A DNA stretch of 64,000 nt from Termitomyces sp. T153 (taxonomy: Eukaryota > Basidiomycota > Agaricomycetes > Agaricales > Lyophyllaceae): the NCBI GenBank assembly GCA_018296165.2, contig JACKQL020000008.1, positions 1,426,001 through 1,490,000 on the forward strand. Direction: 5' to 3'. Under the pieces are notes generated by a model, which was not told where the DNA came from, searched no databases, and was given only the letters and a program-made list of their open reading frames with translations. Within the stretch, counting starts at the first letter, position 1. Each line of letters starts with the position of its first letter. Position numbers and translations under genes: made by a program. This document shows positions 55,200-64,000 of this stretch, piece after piece.

Positions 55200-56105
55200 C
55201 CCCCATTGCTATATTGTTGCTTCCACCCCTTCCATCAACTCCCTGAAGCTACAGGTGGAAATTGAGACAATGGACACCTAGCAGATCCATGGTGTGGTTG
55301 CCCTCCTTGACAGTGGCACAACAGGCCTCTTCCTCAACACTGACTATGTACAACAACACCACCTGACCACTTGCCCCCTTTCCCATTCTATCCCTGTATA
55401 CAATGTTGATGGCATGCTCAATAAAGCTGGTTCTATTTGCTCTGTGGTAAACCTGGTCCTCCACTACCAAGACCACTCAGAGCAAGCTGCTTTTGCTGTC
55501 ACTAGTTTGGGAAAGCAAGACATGATCTTGAGGTTCACCTGGCTATGTGAACACAATCCAGAGATTGACTGGACTAAGGGTGAGGTGAAGATGAGTCATT
55601 GCTCATGCCACTGCATTACCTGCACAGAAGAAGCCCATAAGGAGCAGAGAGCCAAGGTTCATGAGCATGCTGCTGTGCATGCCTGTTGCACTGGGCATCT
55701 CCCTTATGCTGATCTTGATCTCCTGAGTCCCCCCCCTCTGGCATTCTCTCATAGAGAGGCCTTCTATGAGGATGTCCAGAGTCCTGGGTGTGAATCTCCA
55801 GAGGAAGAGGAAGGTGAAGGAGAATGGACCCATACTCCAGATGCAGAGTCCCCGGATGAGACCATAGAGGTGGGTGATCAGATCTATGCTACAACCCTCT
55901 GCCTCCCTCCTACTGTGGCAGAGATTCAGGCCAGTCAGACTACTTTCCAGTGTCTGGTCAAGGCATTTGCAGTAAATTCACAGCCCAAGCCTTTCTATAG
56001 CACTGTTCCCAATCACCTCCATGACTTTGAGGATGTATTCTCCAAGGCCTCCTTTGGTTCACTTCCAGAGCGCAAGCAGTGGGATCATGCAATTGAGCTG
56101 ATACC
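55200..56105 (+). pseudogene. Family B pol start: protease and linker (copy B3)
   Basis: It runs from about 55250 (METMDT, then TAG) into an open frame 55294-56105: retropepsin MVALLDSGTTGLFLNTDYVQ, a conserved PVYNVDGMLNKAGSI, and GKQDMILRFTWLCEHNPEID. A His/Cys-rich spacer (CSCHCITCTEEAHKEQ) and an acidic linker follow, then DFEDVFSKASFGSLPERKQW and DHAIELIP. The DSG catalytic triplet is intact. The frame is cut just before the reverse transcriptase by the family C LTR at 56106; the rest of this pol is not in the window. Confidence 0.82.
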
Positions 56106-57143
56106 TATCAGGTTCCACTGATGATGAGGGCTCAGCTACACTAGCAAATCCTTACTAGGCAGACACAATGTCCTGCACTTATCACCCAGTATCCTGGGGT
56201 TGGTGCAGAGTGAAGGGACTTGTGAAGGGAAGCTAGGGGGGGCAGTCTGAGCAAGTCTGGAATGGTCCAGGGAAGTCTAAGACCAAGTATATTTGATATC
56301 GGACCTGGGCAGACATCAGGGAAAGGTTTGTGGGCATGCAAATAGACTGCAGGGTAAGCGGAGGCTTTGCAAATGATAGGGGCAGAGCTGGAGTTTGATG
56401 GGGGATCACCAAAGCTTGATGGGTTCCGGGGCCAAGCAAGGAGCAAGGTCTGGAGTTGTTATAAGAATGTTTGGGGGTCGTAGCACATGTGTGGAGTTCA
56501 TACTTATGTTGGAGATGAAAGGAACTTAGAGAAACAAAGGAAATATATACAGTCGAGACAAGACAGAGACAAGGCAAGACAAGACAGAGAAAAGAGATAG
56601 ATTCAAGACTAAAAATAGAGACAGAAACAAAACAAGACACAAGACACAGGAAACCAGTAAATGCAATATCAAGACTCAAGTTCCAGGAGTTACTCTACAA
56701 CTTATATACTGACTACTGGGTGGCTCCAGAGGACAGTAAATATGGTGGTGGGGCTTGACAGAGTTGTGTAGAGTTGATGGGTGTTGGATGCAATCATGGG
56801 GCAGGCTACAGTGACATTCTGATGGGATCAGCTGGGAATGCAGACCATTCTGGGGTCATTGGAGTGCTCTGGAGCAGGTCAGGAGAATTAGGGTGGAGGG
56901 TCAGGAGTGTGTGACATGGTTAAGAATGGTGGGAAAAGTCTCAGGAGCTTAGGAGAAGTCAGGGGAGGCATTAATGGCTGTGGAGAAGGTGTCAGAGTTG
57001 ATCAGGGGGCCATTAGAGTTTGCCAAAGAAGTGTCAGAGTTACCCAGAGTGGGCACGGAGGGTGGATCAGGGTTTGGGGAGTTTGGCAGGGTGTTGGGGA
57101 GGACTGAAAACAATGTTGGGGGTCTAGGGAGCGGGTCATGACA
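56106..57143 (-). mobile_element. Family C 3' LTR
   Basis: Plus-strand ends are TATCAGGTTCCACTG (TG to TA) and GGGTCATGACA. It aligns with the solo LTR at 3567-4728: shared CTTACTAGGC near the start, CTTATATACTGACTAC in the middle and the end. It differs mainly by TG/CA where the other has CG. A polypurine tract complement follows at 57144, so it is the 3' LTR of a minus-strand element extending right. Confidence 0.85.
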
Positions 57144-57156
57144 TCACCCCCCCTTC
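57144..57156 (-). other. Polypurine tract of family C
   Basis: TCACCCCCCCTTC on the plus strand, that is GAAGGGGGGGTGA on the element strand, directly abuts the LTR as plus-strand primer site. Confidence 0.72.
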
Positions 57157-57455
57157 AGCATTGAGACCCTTGAGATGCAGAGCACAGTTCAGGGGTCAGC
57201 AGGGCATGGAAATTGAAGTTGAGCAATATTGATCAGACTGCAGTAGTGGCAGCAGCATGGGGAACAAAGTCGAAGCATGGCTGCCATTCATCAGGGGGTC
57301 CCTCCCAAGTCATTAAAAAGGATCAGATGTACCTCAGAGTTCCCAAACTTTCCCAATGTTGTCTTCCATATACTCCCCAGCAGTGTCCCCCTCTCCCTTG
57401 GCACAGTCTCCCTCCCCTTCCTCCAAGGATTCTGAGGGTTGCTGAGATCATAAAC

Positions 57456-58966
57456 ATGTGCAAGCAATGTACTGGAGCTGTGAGTGCAATCTTGTCTGTG
57501 CGCTTCGAAGTGCTAACAGAAATCTTGACAGAGTTATCTGCGGCAGTGGCAGGCCCTTCAGAGCTGTTGTTGAGCAGTTCGTGGCTGCTGTGGGGCGGGC
57601 AAGGGGTCCCCCAACCCTTGAGTGGTGTCAAGCAGTGGCTCCGGTGAGTAACAGTGGGATTCTATTTTTTCTCTGACTAACCCATTCTGTAGTGTTTGTC
57701 CTGTGTTTGACAGGGAGAACACTGCGACTTTGAGGACCTCATGCCAGGTTTATGGCAGGATACATCAGTGTGCCTCCCATGTTGCTCATGGCATGAGAGA
57801 TGCTCTGTTACATCAAGTTGGTGTGCTGCCTGCGTCACTGTAGAGCAGGGTTGGGACCAGGCATGGGTCGTGGAGCAGATGGGGGAGGGGTGGCAGGGTA
57901 GGGTGTTGGAGAGGATCGAGAGGGCTGAGGGTGGGGGTAGTGCAGGGTGTCCACTAATGAAGGTTGGGCCCCTGTGGGGTGATTGGAGAGAAGGGGCCTT
58001 TATGGTGCATGACAAGGACAAGCAGAAGGCATTTCCCCTGCTAGAGATGGGACTGAGCAAGCAGGCGCAGGGGGAGCAGGCAATGGCAGGTCCCCCAGGC
58101 CCCGTGGTCTATTCCCCAATCTCTGGGGCTCCCATTGAGCAGTCCACAGGGGAGTTGTGGTCAGCCACAGAGGCCTTTCTGCAGCATCAAGTGGAGGGGT
58201 TGGAGAAGTTGCTGGCAACCCACAAGGAGGAGATCTGCAGGATTGGAGAGGACTGGGACACAATGCAGAGAGAGTGGGATGAGGCACAGAGGAAGCAGAA
58301 TGAGGCACAGAGGGACAGGAACATAGCACAGAGAGATCAGGACCTGGCTATGGGGACAGTCTTGGAGTGGCTGGTCCAACTCCAGCAGGTGCAGGCTCAT
58401 CTAAAGCAGTTGGAAGCATGGGTGGAGGAGGGGTGAGTCATAGGGGTGCCATGGGCAGCAGCAGAGAGGGCATAGAGGCAGGAGGAGTGGCTTGCCAATG
58501 AGGTGGCCTCAGGATGACAGGGGGTGCTTCATAAGTCTCTGCCTCTTCATTCTCTGTTCTTCATCCCACTGAGCTGTCTCCACTTTGGCAGACTGGGCCA
58601 GGGAACACTGCATTCTCCTTGATGGGGCATTGGCAGCACTGGAGTTCATTCACAACAGGCTGATGAGGATGCCCAGGGACCTCCCTCTAGAGCTGGAGCA
58701 GGGGGTTATGCAGATGAGGCACCTGCTGGCAGGGCATCAGTGGAGGACAACAGTGGACCCCAGAGTATAGTAGGAGGTGGCAACAGACATAGGAGAACCC
58801 CTCCCAGGGCATCCGGAAGTTCTGGCAACAGTGGTAGCACAACTGGAGGTGGATATGGTGAGGAGGATAGCAGAGGTAGAACTGGAGGGGAAGGGGCAGT
58901 AGAAGATTTTCTTGGACTTGTTTTCTTGTGCTCCGTGCCTGCTTGTACTTTTTGTAATATCATGTA
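57456..58966 (+). pseudogene. Intron-containing gene of unknown function inside family C, opposite strand
   Basis: Exon 1 about 57456-57643 (ANRNLDRVICGSGRPFRAVV, PPTLEW); intron 57644-57713 (GTGAGT..GACAG); exon 2 57714-58432; intron about 58433-58591 (GTGAGT..GGCAG); exon 3 58592-58966. Exon 2 starts with a Cys-rich segment CDFEDLMPGLW, CLPCCSWHERCSV, CAACVTVEQGW, then a linker and a long charged helix with heptad-like repeats (QREWDEAQRKQNEAQRDRNI, 58260-58330), a probable coiled coil. Exon 3 reads WAREHCILLDGALAALEFIH and LELEQGVMQMRHLLAGHQW. This Cys-motif plus coiled-coil plan recalls multicopy Agaricomycete hypothetical proteins; no function is known to me. Phases at the second intron do not match (2+2 nt) and a TAG follows TVDPRV (58770), so this copy may be decayed. 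Confidence 0.6.
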
Positions 58967-59093
58967 ATGTCATATATATGACTTGGATGACTGAGCTCTT
59001 TTTAGTGTTAAGTGAGGGGGAGTGAATAAAACATGTAGGCAGTACTTGTAGGAGTTAAATCCCTGGTAAATCCAGAGGTGGGGGTTATGCCCT

Positions 59094-60600
59094 CTATTGC
59101 CATCTGTGTTTACTAGTCCCAGGGGCCCTGGGGCTTGGTGGAGTGCCATCAATGGAAGTCCCAGAGTTTGTCGGGGGCTCCATCAAGGTTTTTTTGGGGT
59201 TCCCATGTGTCATCCTCAGGTCTGTAGCCCCTCCAGCAGACCAAGTACTGGGGTTGGCCATGGACCATGCAGGAGTCAAGGATTTAGTTGACCTTGTAGT
59301 GGTACTTGTCTTCAACTTTGACAAGGGGCAGTCAGCTGGGGTGTTAGCTGGGAAAGGGGTCTGGACTATGTCTTTTGAGGAGTTGGACGTGGAATACAGG
59401 GTGGAGGCCTTTCAAGCCTGGAGGTAGGTCAAGTTTGTAGGCATGCATGGAAACCTTCTGGAGGACTTTGAAAGGGCTGAGGCATTTGTGGTTGAGCTTG
59501 ATGGAGGGCCTCTGGGTCTTGAGGTTGCATTGATCAAGCCAAACCAAGGTGCCAGGGGGCTAGTTGGGAGTGGGATTGTGTCAGGCATTGGCATGTTTGG
59601 AGTAGGCTTGATTGGCAGTGTTTATCTTGTCCTGGAGAAACTGGTGGAGGGATCAGAGGTCCTTGATGACTTTGTGGGTGACATGGAAGGGGATGTATCT
59701 GGGGGATAGAGTGAGTCAGGGGTTGTAGCCCTTGTTGGCATAGAAGGGGGAAACTCTGGTGGCAGAGTAGGGCATGTTGTTGTAGGTAAACTTGGCAAGG
59801 GGGAGTTCTGTGCACCAGTCATTCTGTAAATAGTTAATGTAGAGGTGGAGATACTGTTCCAATGTCTGGTTTACTCATTCTGTATGTCCATCAGTCTCTG
59901 GGTGATAGGCAGTGGAGAGGCTAGTTTTGATTTTGAGCACCTTGCATAGCAATTGCCAGAAATAGGATATGAACAGAGGTCCACGGTCAGAGACAATGTC
60001 ATTTGGGAGTCCATGCTTGGAGAATATGTGTTCCAGGAACAGTTTGGCAAACTCTGGAGCATTGTTGGTGGTGTAGCAAGGGATGAATGGGGCTTGCTTG
60101 GTGAGGCAGCAGACGATGACAAGAATTGCATTGAAACCTTTGGAGTTGGGGAGTTCAACAATGTGATCTATTGATATTGAGGACTAGGGGCATTGGCCAA
60201 TGGGGAGGGGCTTCAAGAATCTGTGGGAGCAATGGCAGGGTACCTTGGCCCAGAGACAAGGTTTGCAGGCCCTTACATATTGCGTGATGTCCTTCTTCAT
60301 TCCTGGCCAAAAGTAAGTCCAGAAGATGAGTTGAAGGGTCTTATAAATTCCTAGATGCCCCCAGAGCTTATGGTTGTGGTGTTGCCAGAGTATGTCAAGG
60401 CAGATGGACTTGTGGTCTGGAGCATAAATTTGTCCACTCTAGAGCAGGAGGCAGTGGTCTGGGAACAGCAAAAAGGAGTTTTTAGTGCTTGACTCATTGG
60501 AGTTGTTGCAGGGGTCATGCTGGGCAAAGAAGGAGTCCAGGAGCAAATTTCTGATTTGATGGAGAATTCCTTCTTCATTTAAAATCAGTGCAGCATGTAG
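59094..60600 (-). pseudogene. Family C integrase and chromodomain
   Basis: Minus-strand order: zinc-binding and core start (about 60500-60180), FSKHGLPNDIVSDRGPLFIS and FWQLLCKVLKIKTSLSTAYH, PETDGHTE then a stop, VNQTLEQYLHLYINYLQNDW (60040-59820), LAKFTYNNMPYSATRVSPFY, then QRPSIKLNHKCLSPFKVLQK and LPPGLKGLHPVFHVQLLKRH (59520-59360), and the chromodomain [36 protein letters not shown] (59310-59165). The chromodomain places it among chromoviruses, which use it to read histone marks at integration sites. A few TAA/TAG stops interrupt the frame. Confidence 0.87.
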
Positions 60601-60639
60601 ATGTTCAGGGGGGATTACCACTTGATGGTTGAATGTGTT

Positions 60640-61900
60640 CCATTTGGCTTCAAATGACTTTTTCAGATACACATTGGACCTTTGAGTGAGGGCATCAGGC
60701 TTTGTGCCAAGTCATCCAGAGCAGTAGTGGATGGTGAAGTTGTACTCTGAGAGGGTTTCAGACCATTGAGCTTGGCAGCAGCTAAGCTGTTTTGTGGTCA
60801 TAAAGTATTGTAGGTTGTTGTGGTTGGAGTAGACTTGGATGCGGTGTGGGGATCCCTCAAGGTAGGCCTGCCACTGACAGAAGGCTTCAACAATTGCAAG
60901 GAGTTCTTTGTCATAGATGTCATAGTTGAGTTCCATAGGGATCATTGATTGGGTGTAGAAGGCAATGGGATGGAGATCCTTGCCCCTGGAGTCCAACTAG
61001 GAGAGTATTCTAGTAATAGTGTAGTTGGAGGTGTTGCACTTGAGTACAAGAGTACGATAGGCAGGGAGGGGTCAAAATGGTGGAGGACTGGAGCAGAGGT
61101 GAAGGCCTTCTTCAGGAGGAGGAAGATGCTTTGGCACTTGCTGTCCCAATCCCAAGGGGTGTCCTTCCATGTGAGCTGGTTGAGGGGTTTGGTGATTCCA
61201 GAGTAGTTGCTGATAAATCAGTGGTAAAAGTTAGCAAACCCCAGAAATGACTGTACCTCCTTGACATTTTACAGCAGGGGCCAATTGAGTATAGCTTTGA
61301 CCTTGGCGGGGTCCATGTGCATGCCATTGGGAGTGACAATGACTCCAAGATATTTGACCTCCATCATGTGGAAGGAGCATTTCTCAGGTTTGGCATGAAG
61401 GTGATATTCCCAGAGTCATTCCAAGACATGGCAGACATGCTCCAGATGCTCTGCAGGCAAATTGGAGTAGATCAGGATGTCATCCAGGTACACAATAATG
61501 AAGACATTGTTCATGTTGTGGAAGATGTCATTTATGAAGTACTGGAAAGTGGTGGAGGAGTTAGTCATTCTGAAGGGCATTATGAGGTACTCAAAAAGGC
61601 CATAGCAGATGCAAAAGGCAGTCTTCTATTCATGTCCCAGAGCAATCTGGACATTGTTGTAGCCAGAGCGGAGGTCTATCTTTGTGTAGATCTCAGCACT
61701 ATGGAGGCGGTCAACAAGGTCTCCAATCAGGGGGAGGGGATACCAGTTCTTCTTGGTGACTTTGTTGAATCCCCAATAATTGACACAGAGTTAGAGTGAT
61801 CCATCTTTCTTCCTGGTGAACAGGACTGGAGCACCGGCAGCAAAGCATGTCATTGAGGAACTCCTTCAGGGCCTAGAGCTTGATTTCAGACATGTTGTAG
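60640..61900 (-). pseudogene. Family C reverse transcriptase and RNase H
   Basis: Reverse transcriptase (about 61860-61260): the segment LTRKKDGSL, then [20 protein letters not shown], the AFCICYGLFEYLIMPFRMTN-type segment, FQYFINDIFHNMNNVFIIVY, and the catalytic YLDDILIYS at about 61505-61478, intact. LLGVIVTPNGMHMDPAKVKA lies near 61320. RNase H (60996-60660): [60 protein letters not shown]. Some stops are present. The preserved YLDD contrasts with every family A copy and the copia element. Confidence 0.87.
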
Positions 61901-63374
61901 ATCTTGCCAAACAGGGGTGAGGCACTCTCTTTGAGATTGATCTTGTGGTCATAGGAGTGGTGCAGGGAAAGTTCTTTGGCACTCCCTTCAGAGAACACAA
62001 TAGCAAACTCATGATACTCTGGAGGAACTACTTCAGATAGGATCTGTTCCTCTGTTTTGCTCTCCAGCATGGTGGTTCCTGCCCAGAGGTGCTCCTCCAG
62101 TAGGGCTGGCATGATTTGTAACTGGAAGGCAGGGGTGCCATCTTGTAGGATGCATGCAAAGGGGATGGCGCCAATGATTTTAATGTCAAGGTTTCCAGAG
62201 TTGATGGAGGTGGATGTCAGGGTGAAAGTGGTTGAGTCTGGGGTGGTGGTGGAGTTAATCAAGGGGGTTGAGCATCATTGGTTGGGGTACTGTGGGCCTT
62301 TGTATCAATTCTGAGGTATATTGGGAGGCAGCCATCATAATTTGATCAAGAGTGACCAAGGCGGAGTTGCACTTTCTTTACCATTGGGGTCACTGTTGGA
62401 GGTTAAGGAGCTCTGGATAGCTCTGGAGGTGCTGGCACTGGAGTCAGAGATGTCGGAGTCCAAGCTAGACTGGAGGCAGAGGGGGATGCTGGCTGCTAGA
62501 CTTGCTTTGGGGCTGGGAAATTGTATAGTGAGGTTCTTCCAGTCCATGTCAGGGTTGACGTCTTGCAGCCACAGGAGTCCAAGCACAATTGGAGTCAACA
62601 GGGGTAGTTGGGTTATGAGGAGCCAGGCCTGCAACTGCAGGTCATTGTCAAGAGTGAGGATGGTGTCATGGTATTGGGTGATCCTTGTTGTGGTGGAGCT
62701 CCTGTCGAATAATTGGAGCTTGAGGAGTTTGTCGAGGTTGTTGTATTGGAGGTTGAGTTGACTGCTGATGAAGGTACTGGAGATGCCACTGTTGATGAGG
62801 GTGGGGAGTACCTTGGGCAAGCCGTCAAGTCAAACATTGATGACAAATAACTGCATGGACCTAGAGCAGAGCTGCAGAGGAGTCCGGAAGTGGTTGATCA
62901 TAGTCTCAGAGTTCTTGGAGGAGGGTGAGACATTGAAGGGTACTAGTCTGGAGTCGGTGGAGTTGTCCCAATTAAGGTGGAGAGTGAGGTTGGGCCAGTC
63001 AATGTGGAGTTGGTGGAGTGGAGCCATGAGAAGCCTAAGATGACAGAAGCAGAGGGGTGTAGTTTTGTGACAAGTAGCCGGAGTTCTTGTTGCCATCCAT
63101 TGGCAAAAGTCATGGTTGTCTCCAGGCAGTGGGTGATGTCCCTGGTGGGGGTGGGGTCACCGTTGAAGAGCTTGAGGGGGATTGGGGCAGGGAGGCATCG
63201 GAGGAGTTGGGGGGCAAGCACTGCCAAAGACTCATTGATGAAGTTATCTGTGGCGCTGCTGTCAACTAGGGTGGGGAAGGGGTTGTCAGAGAAGAGGAGG
63301 GTGGTGTGGAGGAGAAGTGTGGTGGAGGTGTGAGAGGTGAGGTGTGCTGGGAGGTTGTCTGGGGCGAGTACCAT
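61901..63374 (-). pseudogene. Family C protease region with two retropepsin-like domains
   Basis: Minus strand 63374-62943 carries a first domain (LLLHTTLLFSDNPFPTLVDS, SATDNFINESLAVLAP, LRLLVTKLHPSASVILGFSW). Minus strand 62860-62335 carries a second (MQLFVINV, LPTLINSGISSTFISSQLNL, LQAWLLITQLPLLTPIVLGL, WLQDVNPDMDWKNLTIQFPS). Both have the hairpin, the active-site strand and the closing (V/I)LG..WL strand. The active sites are DSSAT and NSGIS, where DSGAT-like is expected. A linker follows to VPPEYHEFAIVFSEGSAKEL (62060-62000), which leads into the reverse transcriptase. Normally a gypsy element has one such domain. Both appear weakened by G-to-A changes. Confidence 0.7.
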
Positions 63375-64000
63375 TGCGCGAAGAAGTGTGGCCTGGGCAG
63401 AGAAGACATCAGGGTCTGGTCCATGGTCTAGTGCATCCTCAAGACCTAAACTACCAACTTGTTTTCCATGAACTGGTAGTTACAGTCTTTTATGTTGATG
63501 CTCCACATGGTGCATCCCATCACCTGTCATTTAGGACAACTGCGAATAAAGTGCCCCTGCTCACTACATAGGATGCATATGCCCTCTTTCTATCATTTCT
63601 CCTGTGTCGCCTCCAGTACATTGATCCATGGCCTATCCCAAATCTTGTTCATGCACAGGGCTTCTTGATTGTTGGCGGAGGATGGAATGTTGTTGTAGTT
63701 GTTAGGGTTGGCATTCAGGGGCTCTGGGGTTTCATGGAGGTTGGCGGCATTGAGCTGGGCAGGTGGGTGTTGTCCTGGGAATTGATTAGTGCTGGAGGTT
63801 CCTTGGCCCAGAAGGAAACGGGGTGTGGGGTTGGTGGGGTTGGTGGGGATCAAGGATCAAAGGCCATTGGTTGCTCCAGCCTGCCAGTTGGTATTACTGG
63901 AGGTGTTCCAAGAGGTCCAGGATGCCGTGTTTTTGCTGTGGTCTTCCCAGTAACATTGGTCAACCTAGGTAACAAGCACCTTGTACTCATTGTAGGTGGT
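63375..64000 (-). pseudogene. Family C gag C-terminal part with CCHC knuckle
   Basis: At 63585-63530 the minus strand reads GICILCSEQGHFIRSCP, a C-X2-C-X4-H-X4-C knuckle. Before it, 63853-63593 gives a Pro/Asn-rich segment (PTNPTPRFLLGQGTSSTNQF, NPNNYNNIPSSANNQEALCM) ending NKIWDRPWINVLEATQEK. The capsid part and the 5' LTR would lie beyond the window's right edge. A stop separates the two segments from each other. Confidence 0.72.

Noticed and set aside
1..64000. tRNA, rRNA or bacterial/phage features
   Set aside because: No tRNA-like cloverleaf or rRNA core sequence was noticed, and the spliced genes and retroelements argue against a prokaryotic origin. A covariance-model scan would be needed to exclude small RNA genes.

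Overview
The window looks like a transposon-rich stretch of a filamentous fungal genome, most likely an Agaricomycete (Basidiomycota). The reasons are short introns of about 50-110 nt with GTAAGT-type donors, chromodomain-bearing Ty3/gypsy elements, a Helitron, a Plavaka-type (CACTA-related) transposase and fungal host genes (SMP-30-like lactonase, Mug135-like, Hpm1-like, snurportin). I cannot name the species. CG dinucleotides are scarce over most of the window. They persist in three patches: an LTR at about 3.57-4.73 kb, the 39.5-40.6 kb gene and the 41.5-43.4 kb gene fragments. Many dead codons in the elements are explained by C-to-T or G-to-A changes, as expected for methylation-linked deamination or a RIP-like process.

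Layout. 0-1.3 kb: LINE ORF1 remnant (minus). 1.6-4.9 kb: an SMP-30/gluconolactonase-like gene (minus), still readable exon by exon but broken by two solo LTRs, each with a 5-bp target duplication. 4.88-5.6 kb: a reversed Helitron end. 5.6-10.9 kb: a dead Ty1/copia element (minus). 10.96-35.2 kb: a nest of two related Ty3/gypsy families, here called A (LTR about 369 bp) and B (LTR about 440-560 bp), inserted into each other in both orientations. 35.2-39.0 kb: a decayed Plavaka transposase. 39.5-43.4 kb: a host-gene island with an apparently intact Mug135-like gene, an unrecognised coding remnant, a broken Hpm1-type histidine methyltransferase and a snurportin-1 fragment cut off by the next element. 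43.4-53.3 kb: three Helitron units head to tail, the middle one carrying a full Rep/helicase gene with stop codons and a LINE insertion. 53.3-56.1 kb: gag and the start of pol of a family B element. 56.1-64 kb: a family C Ty3/gypsy element (minus), with its 3' LTR, polypurine tract, an intron-containing gene on the opposite strand, pol, and two protease-like domains in a row; it runs off the window.

How the parts fit. Only the Mug135-like gene looks capable of making a normal product, along with an uninterrupted 407-aa family A gag. The rest records successive insertions: LTRs into a host gene, A into B, B into A, A into A, C into B, and a LINE into the Helitron. The reverse transcriptase catalytic motif is mutated in every family A copy and in the copia element but intact in family C. 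A family C LTR in the host gene also keeps its CpG sites. Family C therefore seems to be the most recently active family here.
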